Source of the DNA: Bacteroidota bacterium | GTDB lineage: Bacteria > Bacteroidota > Bacteroidia > B-17B0 > Aurantibacillaceae | Reading direction: 5' to 3' | NCBI GenBank assembly: GCA_030692515.1 | Contig: JAUXZS010000024.1 | Location: 310,001 to 374,000, forward strand | Length of the DNA stretch: 64,000 nucleotides | The notes under the pieces: generated by a model | What the model was told of the DNA's origin: nothing | What the model saw: the letters and a program-made list of their open reading frames with translations, nothing else | Database searches by the model: none | In this document: positions 53,265 through 63,843 of the stretch, piece after piece | How the letters are laid out: the number at the start of each line of letters is the position of its first letter | Position numbering within the stretch: position 1 is the stretch's first letter | Program-made: the position numbers and the translations under genes

Positions 53265-55361
53265 TCAGCCTATTTTGCTCCAATTAGGCCGATTTTTTTG
53301 CTGTAAGAGCAGTTGTTTGTTGTAAATTTTATTTTTTTCTGATTCAAAATTTACATCTTCATCTAAAATAGTTTGAGCCGCTTGTCTGGCTAATTGCAAT
53401 ATTTGCCCATCCTGCGCTAAGTTTGCCAATTTTAAATCCATTACACCACTTTGCTGAGTTCCTTCAATATCTCCAGGGCCACGTAATTTTAAATCAACTT
53501 CGCTAATTTCAAAACCATCATTTGTGCGTACCATTGTTTCCATTCTTAATCTGCTGTCTGCTCCTAATTTATATCCAGTTAAAAGTAAACAATAACTTTG
53601 TTCAGCTCCTCTCCCCACTCTGCCACGTAATTGATGTAATTGTGATAAACCAAAACGCTCAGCGCTTTCAATAACCATTACACTTGCATTTGGTATATTA
53701 ACTCCTACTTCGATAACAGTTGTTGCCACCATAATTTGAGTTTCGCCTTTTATAAAACGCTGCATTTCAAAATCCTTTTGCTCATTGCTAAGTTTACCGT
53801 GTACAATACTTATTTGATAATTTGGTGGGGCAAATTCTTTTATAATATTATCATAACCTTGTTGTAAATTTTGATAATCTAATTTTTCGCTTTCTTTAAT
53901 TAATGGAAAAACAACATAAACTTGTCTACCTAACTCTATTTGTTCACGCATAAAACCATAAACACGCAAACGGTGATTTTCCATGAAATGAAGAGTTTTT
54001 ATGGGTTTCCTGCCAGGTGGTAACTCATCAATTAAACTTGTGTCCAAATCGCCATACAATGTCATTGCCAAAGTTCTAGGAATGGGAGTTGCCGTCATAA
54101 TTAGCATATGCGGTGGCAACACATTTTTTGCTCTTAATTTTGCACGTTGCGCCACGCCAAAACGGTGTTGCTCATCTATTACTACTAAACCTAAATTATT
54201 AAATTTTACAATATCCTCAATTAGGGCATGCGTACCTATTAAAATTTTTATTTCACCGTTCAATAATTTAGTATGAATTATTTTTCTTTCCTTCGCTTTA
54301 GTTGAGCCGGTAAGAATTGCAACTTCAACACCCAAAGGGTTTAGCGCTTCTTTAAACGTTACTGCATGTTGTTGCGCCAGAATTTCTGTAGGTGCCATAA
54401 TACAAGTTTGAAACCCGTTATCAATTGCCAGAAGCATACTCATTAAAGCCACCATTGTTTTACCACTTCCTACATCACCTTGTAATAATCTGTTCATTTG
54501 CCTTCCGCTACCAACATCAAATCTTACTTCTTTTAAAACTCTTTTTTGTGCATTTGTTAATTCAAAAGGCAAATAATTATTAAAAAAATCATTAAATAAT
54601 GGGCCAACTTTAATAAACACAAAGCCGCGAACCGTTACTGCCCGAACTTTATTTAATTTTAATAATCTAAGTTGAATGTAAAATAATTCATCAAATTTTA
54701 AACGAAGCTCGGCCTGCTTTAGTTGCTCAGCGTTTTCGGGACAATGAATTTGTATAAAAGCATTATATCTATCAATTAATTTATAATCTTGTTTTACCTC
54801 TTCACTTAAAGTTTCTTCAATATGCTGGGGTTGCAACTGATTAATTAAAACTCGCATCATTCTTCGAATTCCTTCACTATCTAAACCTTTAATTTTTAAT
54901 TTTTCGGTAGAATTATAAACTGCCTGAAAAGCTGATTGCTGGCTTAAAAAATCATTGTTTACCAAATCAATATCAGGATGGGCTAAATTATATTTTCCTT
55001 TAAAGGAAGATGGTTTTCCAAAAACAACATACTCCTGGCCAACTTTTAACTTTTGAGCCATCCAATTGTATCCCTTAAAAAATACCAATTCAATTACGCC
55101 TGTATTGTCTCTAAACCAAACCACTAAGCGCTTGGCTTGTTTGAGGCCAACAACTTCTAAACTATCGACAACTCCTTTAATTTGCACATATTGAGACTCA
55201 TCGTGAATATCTTTTATTGTGGTAAATACGGTTCTATCAACATACCTGAAAGGATAATTAGTTAAAAAATCGCGGTACGTAAAAATGTTAAGTTCTTTTT
55301 TAAGAACCTCGGCCCTTTGCGGGCCAATACCTTTTAAATATTCTATAGGGGTATCTAACAT
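53265..55361 (-). CDS. recG: ATP-dependent DNA helicase RecG
   Basis: Branch-migrating helicase that reverses stalled replication forks. 698 residues, full length: N-terminal wedge/OB domain (LKGIGPQRAEVLKKEL; VVWFRDNTGVIELVFF), helicase motif I GDVGSGKT near 292, Walker B as DEQHRFG near 397, motif III TATPIPRT, VATTVIEVGVNIPNASVMVIESAERFG with the conserved LHQLRGRVGRG, and the TRG region GSGVMDLKLA. No oddities except a slight shortening at the N-terminus compared with long homologues. Single gene divergent from the barrel-protein gene at 55451. Confidence 0.97.
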   Translation of the reverse strand: MLDTPIEYLKGIGPQRAEVLKKELNIFTYRDFLTNYPFRYVDRTVFTTIKDIHDESQYVQIKGVVDSLEVVGLKQAKRLVVWFRDNTGVIELVFFKGYNWMAQKLKVGQEYVVFGKPSSFKGKYNLAHPDIDLVNNDFLSQQSAFQAVYNSTEKLKIKGLDSEGIRRMMRVLINQLQPQHIEETLSEEVKQDYKLIDRYNAFIQIHCPENAEQLKQAELRLKFDELFYIQLRLLKLNKVRAVTVRGFVFIKVGPLFNDFFNNYLPFELTNAQKRVLKEVRFDVGSGRQMNRLLQGDVGSGKTMVALMSMLLAIDNGFQTCIMAPTEILAQQHAVTFKEALNPLGVEVAILTGSTKAKERKIIHTKLLNGEIKILIGTHALIEDIVKFNNLGLVVIDEQHRFGVAQRAKLRAKNVLPPHMLIMTATPIPRTLAMTLYGDLDTSLIDELPPGRKPIKTLHFMENHRLRVYGFMREQIELGRQVYVVFPLIKESEKLDYQNLQQGYDNIIKEFAPPNYQISIVHGKLSNEQKDFEMQRFIKGETQIMVATTVIEVGVNIPNASVMVIESAERFGLSQLHQLRGRVGRGAEQSYCLLLTGYKLGADSRLRMETMVRTNDGFEISEVDLKLRGPGDIEGTQQSGVMDLKLANLAQDGQILQLARQAAQTILDEDVNFESEKNKIYNKQLLLQQKNRPNWSKIG

Positions 55362-55435
55362 TTAGGTTTAAATTTACTACAACTAGGTTGTTGAAACAAT
55401 TGATAAAACCAAAGGATTAAAAAGAGTTATAAACG

Positions 55436-55443
55436 TAATTTTG
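55436..55443 (+). promoter_or_regulatory. candidate -7 promoter element (TAATTTTG)
   Basis: Exact TANNTTTG ending 7 nt before the ATG of the barrel gene at 55451, again implying an extremely short leader. No -33 TTG at 17-23 nt. Confidence 0.4.
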
Positions 55444-55450
55444 TTAGATA

Positions 55451-56125
55451 ATGAAAAAAGTGCTTCTAATAATTTTACTATTTACTACATGCTTTAAAGT
55501 AAAAGCACAGTTTTTAGATACATTACATGAGGTTTTTAAAAACAAATCTAGTATTGATGCAAGATTAGAATCGAGGAACAGTTTTATTAATAATCAAATA
55601 ATTAGCATTAGTGGGTTACGATTAGGAGTAACTTTCCAGCGTAAATTGAGAGTTGGCGGAGGCGTTAGTTGGATGAAATCTTCTTTTTCAGAAAATTTTT
55701 ATTTACAAAATGAAAACGGTAAAATAGATACTGTTCTCAAATATCTAAAACTGGCTTACTTATCCTATTATATTGACTTTGTGTTTTATAAAACCAAACG
55801 TTGGCAGTTAAGTGTGCCAATACAAGCTGGAACAGGCTTTTCGTGGTGGCAACAAAACAAAACGTATTCGTTAAACAATCCTGAAAAAAAATATTTTTTG
55901 TTTTTATATGAACCTGGTGTTACCGCACAATTTAAGGTATTTAGATGGTTTGGATTAGGAACAGATGTAGCCTATAGATTTACCTTAAAAAACAACAAAA
56001 AAATAGGCGAACGTTTAAATTCGCCTACTTACAGTTTTAAAATATTAGTTTGGTTTGACCAGTTATATTATGAATTATTGCCTAAATCTAAAATAACCAA
56101 AAAATATGGTCCGCCAGTTTGGTAA
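55451..56125 (+). CDS. outer-membrane beta-barrel protein, unknown function
   Basis: 224 residues: signal peptide 1-20 (ends VKAQ), then a barrel of about eight to ten strands, for example GLRLGVTFQRKLRVGGGVSW, YLKLAYLSYYIDFVFYK, WQLSVPIQAGTGFSWW, FGLGTDVAYRFTLK and SFKILVWFDQLYYELL. Near-terminal YGPPVW. No recognised family beyond a generic Bacteroidota barrel. The -7 element 7 nt upstream suggests it is transcribed alone. Convergent with, and directly abutting, the 115-residue gene on the minus strand. Confidence 0.65.
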   Translation: MKKVLLIILLFTTCFKVKAQFLDTLHEVFKNKSSIDARLESRNSFINNQIISISGLRLGVTFQRKLRVGGGVSWMKSSFSENFYLQNENGKIDTVLKYLKLAYLSYYIDFVFYKTKRWQLSVPIQAGTGFSWWQQNKTYSLNNPEKKYFLFLYEPGVTAQFKVFRWFGLGTDVAYRFTLKNNKKIGERLNSPTYSFKILVWFDQLYYELLPKSKITKKYGPPVW

Positions 56126-56470
56126 TTAAGAAACCTTAACTGCCTCGTAGCACTTAAACTCTCCTGCTTCCCCTAAATATTCAGCATCTACATCTACCAA
56201 ACCAACTTTTTTTATTTGTTCTTTTGTTAGTGGTTTCCCTAATGTCCAACGATCATCAACTAATTTTAAATCAACATCTTTATTTGTTAGGACTTGATTT
56301 AATTGTTTTTGAGTTAAAAACAAAACACCATCAGCTTCATCTTCGCTTTCTGCATCTAATAAAGTGCCCACCAATTTTAATTTTGGAACTTCTGGTTTGT
56401 ACTTAAATTCTAACCCTTCTTGAGAGTTAATTTCTATATAATTTATTCCGGTAATATGAATTTCAGCCAT
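56126..56470 (-). CDS. small cytosolic protein, unknown function
   Basis: 114 residues from the ATG at 56470 (MAEIHITGINY); an ATG at 56488 adds six residues. Acidic, with segments LEFKYKPEVPKLKLVGTLLDAESEDEADGVLFLTQKQLNQVL and DDRWTLGKPLTKEQIKKVGLVDVDAEYLGEAGEFKCYEAVKV. No signal peptide, membrane span or known motif. A conserved Bacteroidota hypothetical is likely given its well-formed codon usage, but I do not recognise a family. Located between convergent genes, 112 nt from the histidine kinase gene on the same strand. Confidence 0.55.
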   Translation of the reverse strand: MAEIHITGINYIEINSQEGLEFKYKPEVPKLKLVGTLLDAESEDEADGVLFLTQKQLNQVLTNKDVDLKLVDDRWTLGKPLTKEQIKKVGLVDVDAEYLGEAGEFKCYEAVKVS

Positions 56471-56581
56471 CGTATAATGTTTTTGCAATTTTAGTAATAA
56501 TAGACAAGTTTAGCAATAAATCGGCTTAGATTTTTAACAATTTGTTACTATTTTTTACTAATAACATAGCTAATTATACAA

Positions 56582-57637
56582 TTATTGTCCGGCCGGTAAT
56601 GAAAAAGTAAATAAAGTACCTTTTCCAACTTCACTTTCTACTTTTATTGATTTTTGATGCGCTTCAATAATATGTTTAACAATAGCTAAACCTAAACCAG
56701 TACCTCCTTGCTCTCTACTTCTTCCTTTATCAATCCGGTAAAAACGCTCAAAGAGGCGTGGTAAATGGCTAGCCTCTATTCCCATGCCATTATCTTTAAT
56801 TTCAATTATTAAGTCGTTATTTAAATAATTTAATGAGATTTCGGTAGTGCCGTTTTCTTTGCCATACTTAATACTATTTGTAATTAAGTTTACCAAAACC
56901 TGACGGATTCTAAATTTATCGGCTTTTACATAAATAGGCTTATCATACTTTTTAGCCAATTCTAATTTAATATTTCGTTTAGCTGCGTTTAATTCAAGCG
57001 CCGCGTATATATCCTTTATTAAGTGAGCAATATCAAAATTATCAGTATCCAATTGCAATTCACCACTTTCAAGTTGGGTAAGCGTTTCTAAATCATCTAT
57101 AATATTTATTAAGCGATCAATACTTTTTTCGGCGCGTTTTAAATAATCTAAATTAATGGTATCATCTTCTAAACCTCCATTTATAAGCGTATCAACATAG
57201 CCTTGAATATTAAATACGGGCGTTTTTAACTCATGCGAAACATTTCCTAAATATTCTTTTCGGTAGCTATCTAGGTTTTCGAAATGCTTTAATTCTAACT
57301 CACGCGATTCAATTAGAAAATCTACTTTCTCTTCCAATTGTGCAAGCCCGTCTACTTCCTCTAGTTGATCAAGTTTTTGTGGTATTTCTTTATTGAGAAA
57401 TTTTTTTCTAATTTTTTCAGATAAGACATTTATTTTTTTTGTGACAAAAACATAATAAAAATAATAAAGGGTTAAAAATCCGGTAATAAAACAGATAAAT
57501 GTAGAAAGTAATAGAAAAGGAATGTCGATTTTAAAATCTCCAAAATAAAACAACAACAAGAAACCAGTTAAACAAACTAAAGCATTTAATATACCTAATT
57601 TAAAAATGCTTACAGATATGTTTTTTTTTTGTTCCAA
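56582..57637 (-). CDS. orphan two-transmembrane sensor histidine kinase
   Basis: 351 residues. Two N-terminal spans (about 13-31 and 38-63) with almost no periplasmic loop, then a linker coiled coil (LDQLEEVDGLAQLEEKVDFLIESRELE). HisKA has phospho-His H135 in NVSHELKTPVFNIQGY, and HATPase motifs are NSIKYGKENG, DNGMGIEASHLPRLFERFYR and GTGLGLAIVKHIIEAH. This is the PhoR/WalK-like layout but without HAMP or PAS. No response regulator lies next to it, so its partner is elsewhere. It may sense membrane state because of the tiny loop. Downstream of atpD-atpC but separated by a terminator. Confidence 0.93.
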   Translation of the reverse strand: MEQKKNISVSIFKLGILNALVCLTGFLLLFYFGDFKIDIPFLLLSTFICFITGFLTLYYFYYVFVTKKINVLSEKIRKKFLNKEIPQKLDQLEEVDGLAQLEEKVDFLIESRELELKHFENLDSYRKEYLGNVSHELKTPVFNIQGYVDTLINGGLEDDTINLDYLKRAEKSIDRLINIIDDLETLTQLESGELQLDTDNFDIAHLIKDIYAALELNAAKRNIKLELAKKYDKPIYVKADKFRIRQVLVNLITNSIKYGKENGTTEISLNYLNNDLIIEIKDNGMGIEASHLPRLFERFYRIDKGRSREQGGTGLGLAIVKHIIEAHQKSIKVESEVGKGTLFTFSLPAGQ

Positions 57638-57682
57638 TACTAATTGTTACTGTAAAATTAAGAAACGAATTTCATTAAAGTC

Positions 57683-57716
57683 AAAAAAAAAGCGAAGGGT
57701 TTATTTCCTTCGCTTT
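57683..57716 (-). terminator. intrinsic terminator after atpC
   Basis: On the minus strand: 10-bp stem AAAGCGAAGG / CCTTCGCTTT with an 8-nt loop and a following T run (A run at 57683-57690 on the plus strand). It lies 22 nt beyond the atpC stop codon and separates it from the kinase gene. Confidence 0.85.
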
Positions 57717-57737
57717 ATTAAGTTATTTTAAAAATTA

Positions 57738-57974
57738 TTAGCCTGCTAAAACAATTACTTTGTTTTTTAAAACTTCAACAACTCCACCTAAAATTTCGAA
57801 ATCAATTTTGGTATTGTTCTCATCAATCAACTCTACTTTTCCAGCTTTTAAAGTGCCAATTAAAGGAGCGTGATCATTTAAAATCCCAAAACTTCCTTCA
57901 GAACCTGGGAAAATTGCCGACTTAATTGAACCTTCGTACAATTTTTTATCAGGGGTTATAATTTCTATTTTCAT
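57738..57974 (-). CDS. atpC: F1F0 ATP synthase subunit epsilon (short form)
   Basis: 78-residue epsilon subunit consisting only of the N-terminal beta-sandwich (MKIEIITPDKKLYEG, FPGSEGSFGILNDHAPLIGTLKAG, and ending VEVLKNKVIVLAG). The C-terminal helical hairpin that inhibits ATP hydrolysis in about 130-residue homologues is missing. Short epsilons are usual in Bacteroidota, so this is a lineage feature rather than truncation. It follows atpD by 75 nt and a terminator comes next. The other ATP synthase genes are not nearby. Confidence 0.95.
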   Translation of the reverse strand: MKIEIITPDKKLYEGSIKSAIFPGSEGSFGILNDHAPLIGTLKAGKVELIDENNTKIDFEILGGVVEVLKNKVIVLAG

Positions 57975-57984
57975 TTTTCTATTT

Positions 57985-58040
57985 AAGATTTAAGAATTTA
58001 GATATAAGATTACCAGATTAAATCTGACTTCTTAAATCTA
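57985..58040. repeat. inverted repeat in the atpD-atpC spacer
   Basis: AGATTTAAGAA (within 57985-57996) pairs perfectly with TTCTTAAATCT (58030-58040), with an AT-rich loop. It might pause or process the message between the two genes. Confidence 0.45.
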
Positions 58041-58049
58041 AAATCACAC

Positions 58050-59570
<1,521 letters not shown>

Positions 59571-59584
59571 TTAAAATTTGAGCG

Positions 59585-59592
59585 CAAAGATA
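59585..59592 (-). promoter_or_regulatory. candidate -7 promoter element (TATCTTTG) of atpD-atpC
   Basis: Exact TANNTTTG on the minus strand, 26 nt before the atpD ATG. No TTG at the usual -33 distance. Confidence 0.45.
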
Positions 59593-59780
59593 CTATTAAA
59601 ATCATAATAATAATATAAAAAAGCGTGATTTATTAAGGCGTTTTTAACAACCGTCCTTCAGCAACAAAACAAATAAATTAGTCGTTTTTAAACAGTAATT
59701 TATCTAATTAAAAGTTGATTAGTCAGATAAAAAAATAAAAAGTAAAATAGTTTAATCATTAATTAAACTAATTTTACACT

Positions 59781-60719
59781 GTGCTAATTATACAAAACAC
59801 CGAAAATTTTAGAATAGAAACACCAACAATAGTTACTATTGGCACTTTTGATGGGGTGCATTTGGGGCATCAAAAAATATTATCGCGTTTAAAGGAATTA
59901 AAAGAAAAATTGGGCTTAAAAACAGTTGTATTAACTTTTGAACCCCATCCAAGAAAGGTTTTGTTTCCAGAGCAAAAGGACCTTAAATTAATTACTTTAA
60001 TTGACGAGAAGCTTGATTTACTTGAAAAATATGGTGTTGATATTGCTGTTGTTTACCCTTTTAATAAAACATTTTCTCAATTAGATGTAAAAGATTATTT
60101 GGAAGAAATTTTAATTCGCCAATTAAACGTAAGGCACTTAGTAATTGGTTACGACCACAAATTTGGGAAAAACCGTGAAGGTGATATTAATGCTTTAATA
60201 AAACATGCTGGCGCTTATAACTTTACAATTGAAGAAATCAGAAAAAAAGACATTGATAATATTGCTGTGAGCAGCACAAACATTAGAAAAGCTATTGATG
60301 ATGGTAAAATTAAACTTGCAACAAGTTTATTAGGACATTCTTTCTTTTTAAAAGCAAAAGTTATTAAAGGCAAACAATTAGGCAGGAAACTGGGCTTTCC
60401 AACTGCAAATTTGTTAACTGAAGGTACCGATAAATTAATTCCAAAAATAGGCGTTTACTTTGTAGAAGTTATTATTGATAATGAAAAATATTTTGGAATG
60501 CTCAACATTGGCATTAACCCAACTACTGACAAAGATGATAAGGTAAAAATAGAAGTGAATATTTTTGATTTTGACCAAGACGTATACAATAAAACAATAA
60601 CGTTAAATTTTATAAAAAGACTTAGAGATGAAAAAAAATTCGATAATTTAAATGAATTAATTTCACAACTAAATATAGATAAAGAAACTTGTTTGGATTT
60701 AATCAAAACCGAAAAATGA
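59781..60719 (+). CDS. ribF: bifunctional riboflavin kinase/FAD synthetase RibF
   Basis: Makes FMN and FAD from riboflavin. 312 residues. The N-terminal nucleotidyltransferase part has GTFDGVHLGH (residues 21-30) and TFEPHPRKVLFP, with the ISSTNIR-like signature present as VSSTNIRKAI. The C-terminal riboflavin-kinase domain starts near 185 (KGKQLGRKLGFPTANL, YFGMLNIGINPT, VEVNIFDFDQDVYNKTITLNFIKRLRDEKKF). The start is GTG at 59781, ten residues before the family core begins; no ATG fits. Its stop codon overlaps the start of the leucine-rich repeat gene (ATGA). Confidence 0.97.
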   Translation: MLIIQNTENFRIETPTIVTIGTFDGVHLGHQKILSRLKELKEKLGLKTVVLTFEPHPRKVLFPEQKDLKLITLIDEKLDLLEKYGVDIAVVYPFNKTFSQLDVKDYLEEILIRQLNVRHLVIGYDHKFGKNREGDINALIKHAGAYNFTIEEIRKKDIDNIAVSSTNIRKAIDDGKIKLATSLLGHSFFLKAKVIKGKQLGRKLGFPTANLLTEGTDKLIPKIGVYFVEVIIDNEKYFGMLNIGINPTTDKDDKVKIEVNIFDFDQDVYNKTITLNFIKRLRDEKKFDNLNELISQLNIDKETCLDLIKTEK

Positions 60720-61318
60720 AGAAACTAATTTTTATATTCTTAATTTTTTTAATAAAAATATCTGGCTATTCGCAAGAAACGCTTCTTGATTCAGTTGCCT
60801 TATCAATTCATGATGAATATACAAATCTCGACAGTGCAAGAAAACATCCTGATGATGTTATTAAGCTTGTGTTAAGAAAAAAGAAATATAAAAGTTTCCC
60901 TTCTCAAATTTTAAAATTTAAAAATCTGCAATATCTCGATTTAAGTAAAAATTTAATTAAAGAAATCCCAGATTCTATAATTATTTTAAAAAACTTACAG
61001 GTATTAATTGTTAGTAAAACTGGTCTCGAAAGCTTACCAAATACAATTGGTGGTCTAAAAAACCTAAAATATTTAAATGTTAATCAAAATGAAATTGGAC
61101 GTTTACCCTATTCATTTGGTGAATTGGAAAATTTAGAGATTGCTGATTTATGGAGCAATAATTTAGACTATTTTCCTGAAACTCTAAAAAAATTAAATAA
61201 GCTTAAATCGATGGATCTTAGAAACATCCTCATTCCTCAGATTCATCAAGATAACATCCAATCCATGCTTCCAAACACTATAATTTACTTCAGCCCTGCT
61301 TGTAAATGTAGCTGGTAA
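60716..61318 (+). CDS. exported leucine-rich repeat protein
   Basis: 201 residues from ATG 60716, which overlaps the ribF stop codon (ATGA). The signal peptide ends near residue 19 (SGYSQ). Five 23-residue LRRs follow (residues about 60-175) of the type LxxLDLSxNxIxEIPDSIxxLKN, for example NLQYLDLSKNLIKEIP, GLKNLKYLNVNQNEIGRLP and ENLEIADLWSNNLDYFP. The C-terminus has ACKCSW. Exported LRR proteins in Bacteroidota are thought to mediate surface binding. There is no T9SS domain. Translational coupling to ribF has no evident functional meaning. Confidence 0.78.
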   Translation: MKKLIFIFLIFLIKISGYSQETLLDSVALSIHDEYTNLDSARKHPDDVIKLVLRKKKYKSFPSQILKFKNLQYLDLSKNLIKEIPDSIIILKNLQVLIVSKTGLESLPNTIGGLKNLKYLNVNQNEIGRLPYSFGELENLEIADLWSNNLDYFPETLKKLNKLKSMDLRNILIPQIHQDNIQSMLPNTIIYFSPACKCSW

Positions 61319-61436
61319 TAGGTATTCCGGCACTTTTAGACTTATGAATAACCCGTTCTTAATAAGTTTATAACCAACCATCCATTTTCTAGCGCTTTTA
61401 TTCCAAATTTTATAGGAATTATTTATACCATTTAAT

Positions 61437-63605
61437 ATGCTTAAAGCCAGTTATTTAAAACTTGTTATTTTATTTCTTTTACTCAGCGTTATACCTATGG
61501 CTGCGCAAACAAAAAAAGAAATGGAAGAAGATGCTTACAATGCCCTAAATGATGAAGATTATGCTACAGCTTATACTTTGTTTGATCAATTAAATGCCAA
61601 GTATCCAAAAGAATTTGATTATCAATTAAAGTTAGGGATTTCTTGTTTGAGAAATCCCGAAAGAAAAGAAAGGGCAATTGATATTTTTTCTGACATGAAA
61701 AAAGTATACAAAACTGTTGAATCTGATTATTATTTAGGAAAAGCTTATCATCTAAATTATAAATTTGATGAAGCAATACCCTTACTAGAAACATATATTA
61801 GCGAACGGTCTAAATCCTTTAAAAAAGAAGATAAGGAGCTGGTAGAAAATGCAAAATTATATCTTCAAAACTGCGAAAATGGAAAACTTTTAGTTGACAA
61901 AAAAGTAATTGCTGATATTAAAAATATTGAGCCGCCAATTAATACTGAAGAAGAACAATATGTTCCGGTAATAACAACCGATGAATCAATTATGTTTTTT
62001 ACTTATAGTGGTAGATTTAGTGTGGGTGGTAAATTAAATGCTAATCTTGAACCAGATCCGGTTGAAGGAAAATATAACGAAGACGTTTATATTGCATACA
62101 GAAGACCTGATGGTAAATTTTCAGAGCCAATTGGTATTGATGCAATAAATACTAAAGGTAATGACGCAGCAATTGCTATTTCACCCAATGGACAAACGTT
62201 ATTTACTTTTTATAGCGATGCAAAAAACTCAGGCGATATTGCATATAGCAAATTAGTGGGTGACGAGTTTACAAAACCAATACTCTTAAATAAAAATATT
62301 AATTCTGAATTTTGGGAGGGTTCGTGCTCTATCTCAGCCGACGGAAGATTTTTATATTTCGCAAGCGAACGCCCAGGCGGACTTGGAGGAAGAGATATTT
62401 GGGTGAGCGAAAAAATAGATGGTGATTGGGGTCCTGCAAAAAACATGGGGCCAAACATAAACACAGTTTATGATGATGATGCTCCTTTTATTCATCCTGA
62501 TGGTATAACCTTGTTCTTAAGCTCTAAAGGGCATTCAAGTATAGGAGGCTATGATATTATGTTTTCGATTAAAAAAGACGGTGAGTGGGCAATCCCAAAA
62601 AGTATGGGTTTACCGTTAAATACAACAGAAGATGACCGCTTTTATGTTATTAATTCAAAAGGAGACAGAGGTTATTTTAGTAGTAACCGTGCATCTTCCG
62701 GTGGCAAAGGGAAAAACGATATTTATTATGTTGAACCGGGAATTTTGGGCGAAAAACCAGTAATTGCTTTATTAAAAGGAACTGTTTATGGTAACGACCA
62801 ACCTCTTGAAGCAAAAATTGAAATTATTAGAAACATTAAAAAAGACCAATTTACGCCAGAGGAACTAGAAATATTATCTGGAAACGAAATATCAAGCGAT
62901 GGTAAACTCATTGTTGGCACTTATTTTTCTAACTCAAAAACCGGTAAATATCTAACAACACTTAACCCAGGTGCAAGATATAGAATAAAAGTTTCTGCCG
63001 ATGATTACGAATCGGTGGAAGAAGATGTTGATATCGAAAACTTAAAGGAGTACATGGAAACAACTAAAGACTTTTATTTAGTTAGTACCCATACTGTTGC
63101 TGGCACACCAACTGTTGCTGTAGTTATGCCAACTACAGAAGTTATAACGCCAACTGTAGCTGTTATTACTCCAACTTCAGAAATTACCCCAACGGTTGCT
63201 GTAACAACTTCTCCATGTTCGGGAAATACTTTACCAGATTTTGGCCCACTTAAAGGAAAATCTTTAAATGACATACAATATTACAAGCAACTATTAAATA
63301 TGGCCGGTGATTATTGTGCAGGAGATTTAATTTTCAAAGTTCAGATTGGCGCCTACCGAAAACCTGAAAATTTTAAGTATCCTAAATTACAAGTTTTTGG
63401 TAAAGCTGAAGTTGTTAATTATCCAGATGGCATTACACGCTTTACTCAAAAAGAATTTAAAACCATTAAAGAAGCAGAAGTGCAAAGACAAAAAGCTATG
63501 GCCAAAGGGCAAACAGATGCTTGGATAGTTGCCTTTGTTGATGGAAAACGTTACACCCTTGAAGATTTAATTATGCTTGATTTTTTAGGCAAAGCAATAA
63601 ATTAA
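61437..63605 (+). CDS. PorE-like TPR/PD40 protein with SPOR-like C-terminal domain
   Basis: 722 residues, signal peptide 1-23 (ends MAAQ). N-terminal TPR-like helices (EEDAYNALNDEDYATAYTLFDQL), then PD40/WD40-like blades at about 170-440 (AISPNGQTLFTFYSDAK, SISADGRFLYFASERPGGLGGRDIW, FIHPDGITLFLSSKGHSSIGGYDI). A carboxypeptidase-regulatory-like domain at about 450-545 comes next, a Thr/Pro/Val-rich linker of repeated TPTVAV units (550-590), and a C-terminal SPOR-like region (FKVQIGAYRKPENFKYP). The order TPR, PD40 and regulatory domain matches PorE of the type IX secretion system, but PorE ends in an OmpA peptidoglycan domain; here a SPOR-like domain takes that place. Followed by a strong terminator. 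Confidence 0.75.
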   Translation: MLKASYLKLVILFLLLSVIPMAAQTKKEMEEDAYNALNDEDYATAYTLFDQLNAKYPKEFDYQLKLGISCLRNPERKERAIDIFSDMKKVYKTVESDYYLGKAYHLNYKFDEAIPLLETYISERSKSFKKEDKELVENAKLYLQNCENGKLLVDKKVIADIKNIEPPINTEEEQYVPVITTDESIMFFTYSGRFSVGGKLNANLEPDPVEGKYNEDVYIAYRRPDGKFSEPIGIDAINTKGNDAAIAISPNGQTLFTFYSDAKNSGDIAYSKLVGDEFTKPILLNKNINSEFWEGSCSISADGRFLYFASERPGGLGGRDIWVSEKIDGDWGPAKNMGPNINTVYDDDAPFIHPDGITLFLSSKGHSSIGGYDIMFSIKKDGEWAIPKSMGLPLNTTEDDRFYVINSKGDRGYFSSNRASSGGKGKNDIYYVEPGILGEKPVIALLKGTVYGNDQPLEAKIEIIRNIKKDQFTPEELEILSGNEISSDGKLIVGTYFSNSKTGKYLTTLNPGARYRIKVSADDYESVEEDVDIENLKEYMETTKDFYLVSTHTVAGTPTVAVVMPTTEVITPTVAVITPTSEITPTVAVTTSPCSGNTLPDFGPLKGKSLNDIQYYKQLLNMAGDYCAGDLIFKVQIGAYRKPENFKYPKLQVFGKAEVVNYPDGITRFTQKEFKTIKEAEVQRQKAMAKGQTDAWIVAFVDGKRYTLEDLIMLDFLGKAIN

Positions 63606-63623
63606 ATTACTAATCTTTCAGAT

Positions 63624-63658
63624 AAAAAATCCTTTTACTTAAAGTAAAAGGATTTTTT
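63624..63658 (+). terminator. intrinsic terminator after the PorE-like gene
   Basis: 15-bp perfect stem AAAAAATCCTTTTAC (63624-63638) / GTAAAAGGATTTTTT (63644-63658) with loop TTAAA, 18 nt after the stop codon. The symmetry lets it also serve the minus strand. Confidence 0.85.
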
Positions 63659-63843
63659 ATTTAGATAGGTTTCTATTTTATTAAGAAAATTTAAATACAC
63701 TAATTGCAACGCCAAATTAATAAAGGCATAACTAGGCAAACAAACTTTTTTTATTCAATAAACCTCTTCTTGAAAATTTAAAAAAATGATTTGTAATATC
63801 GCCGTGCCTATAAAACTAACTTGTCTTTCAAAAAAGCAAAAAA

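Noticed and set aside
57738-57974. Truncated atpC suspected because it is only 78 residues.
   Set aside because: Short epsilon subunits without the C-terminal hairpin are normal in Bacteroidota; the beta-sandwich is complete.
61319-61436. A possible hairpin (ACTTAT...ATAAGT) after the LRR gene as a terminator.
   Set aside because: Stem too short and interrupted, and no T run follows.
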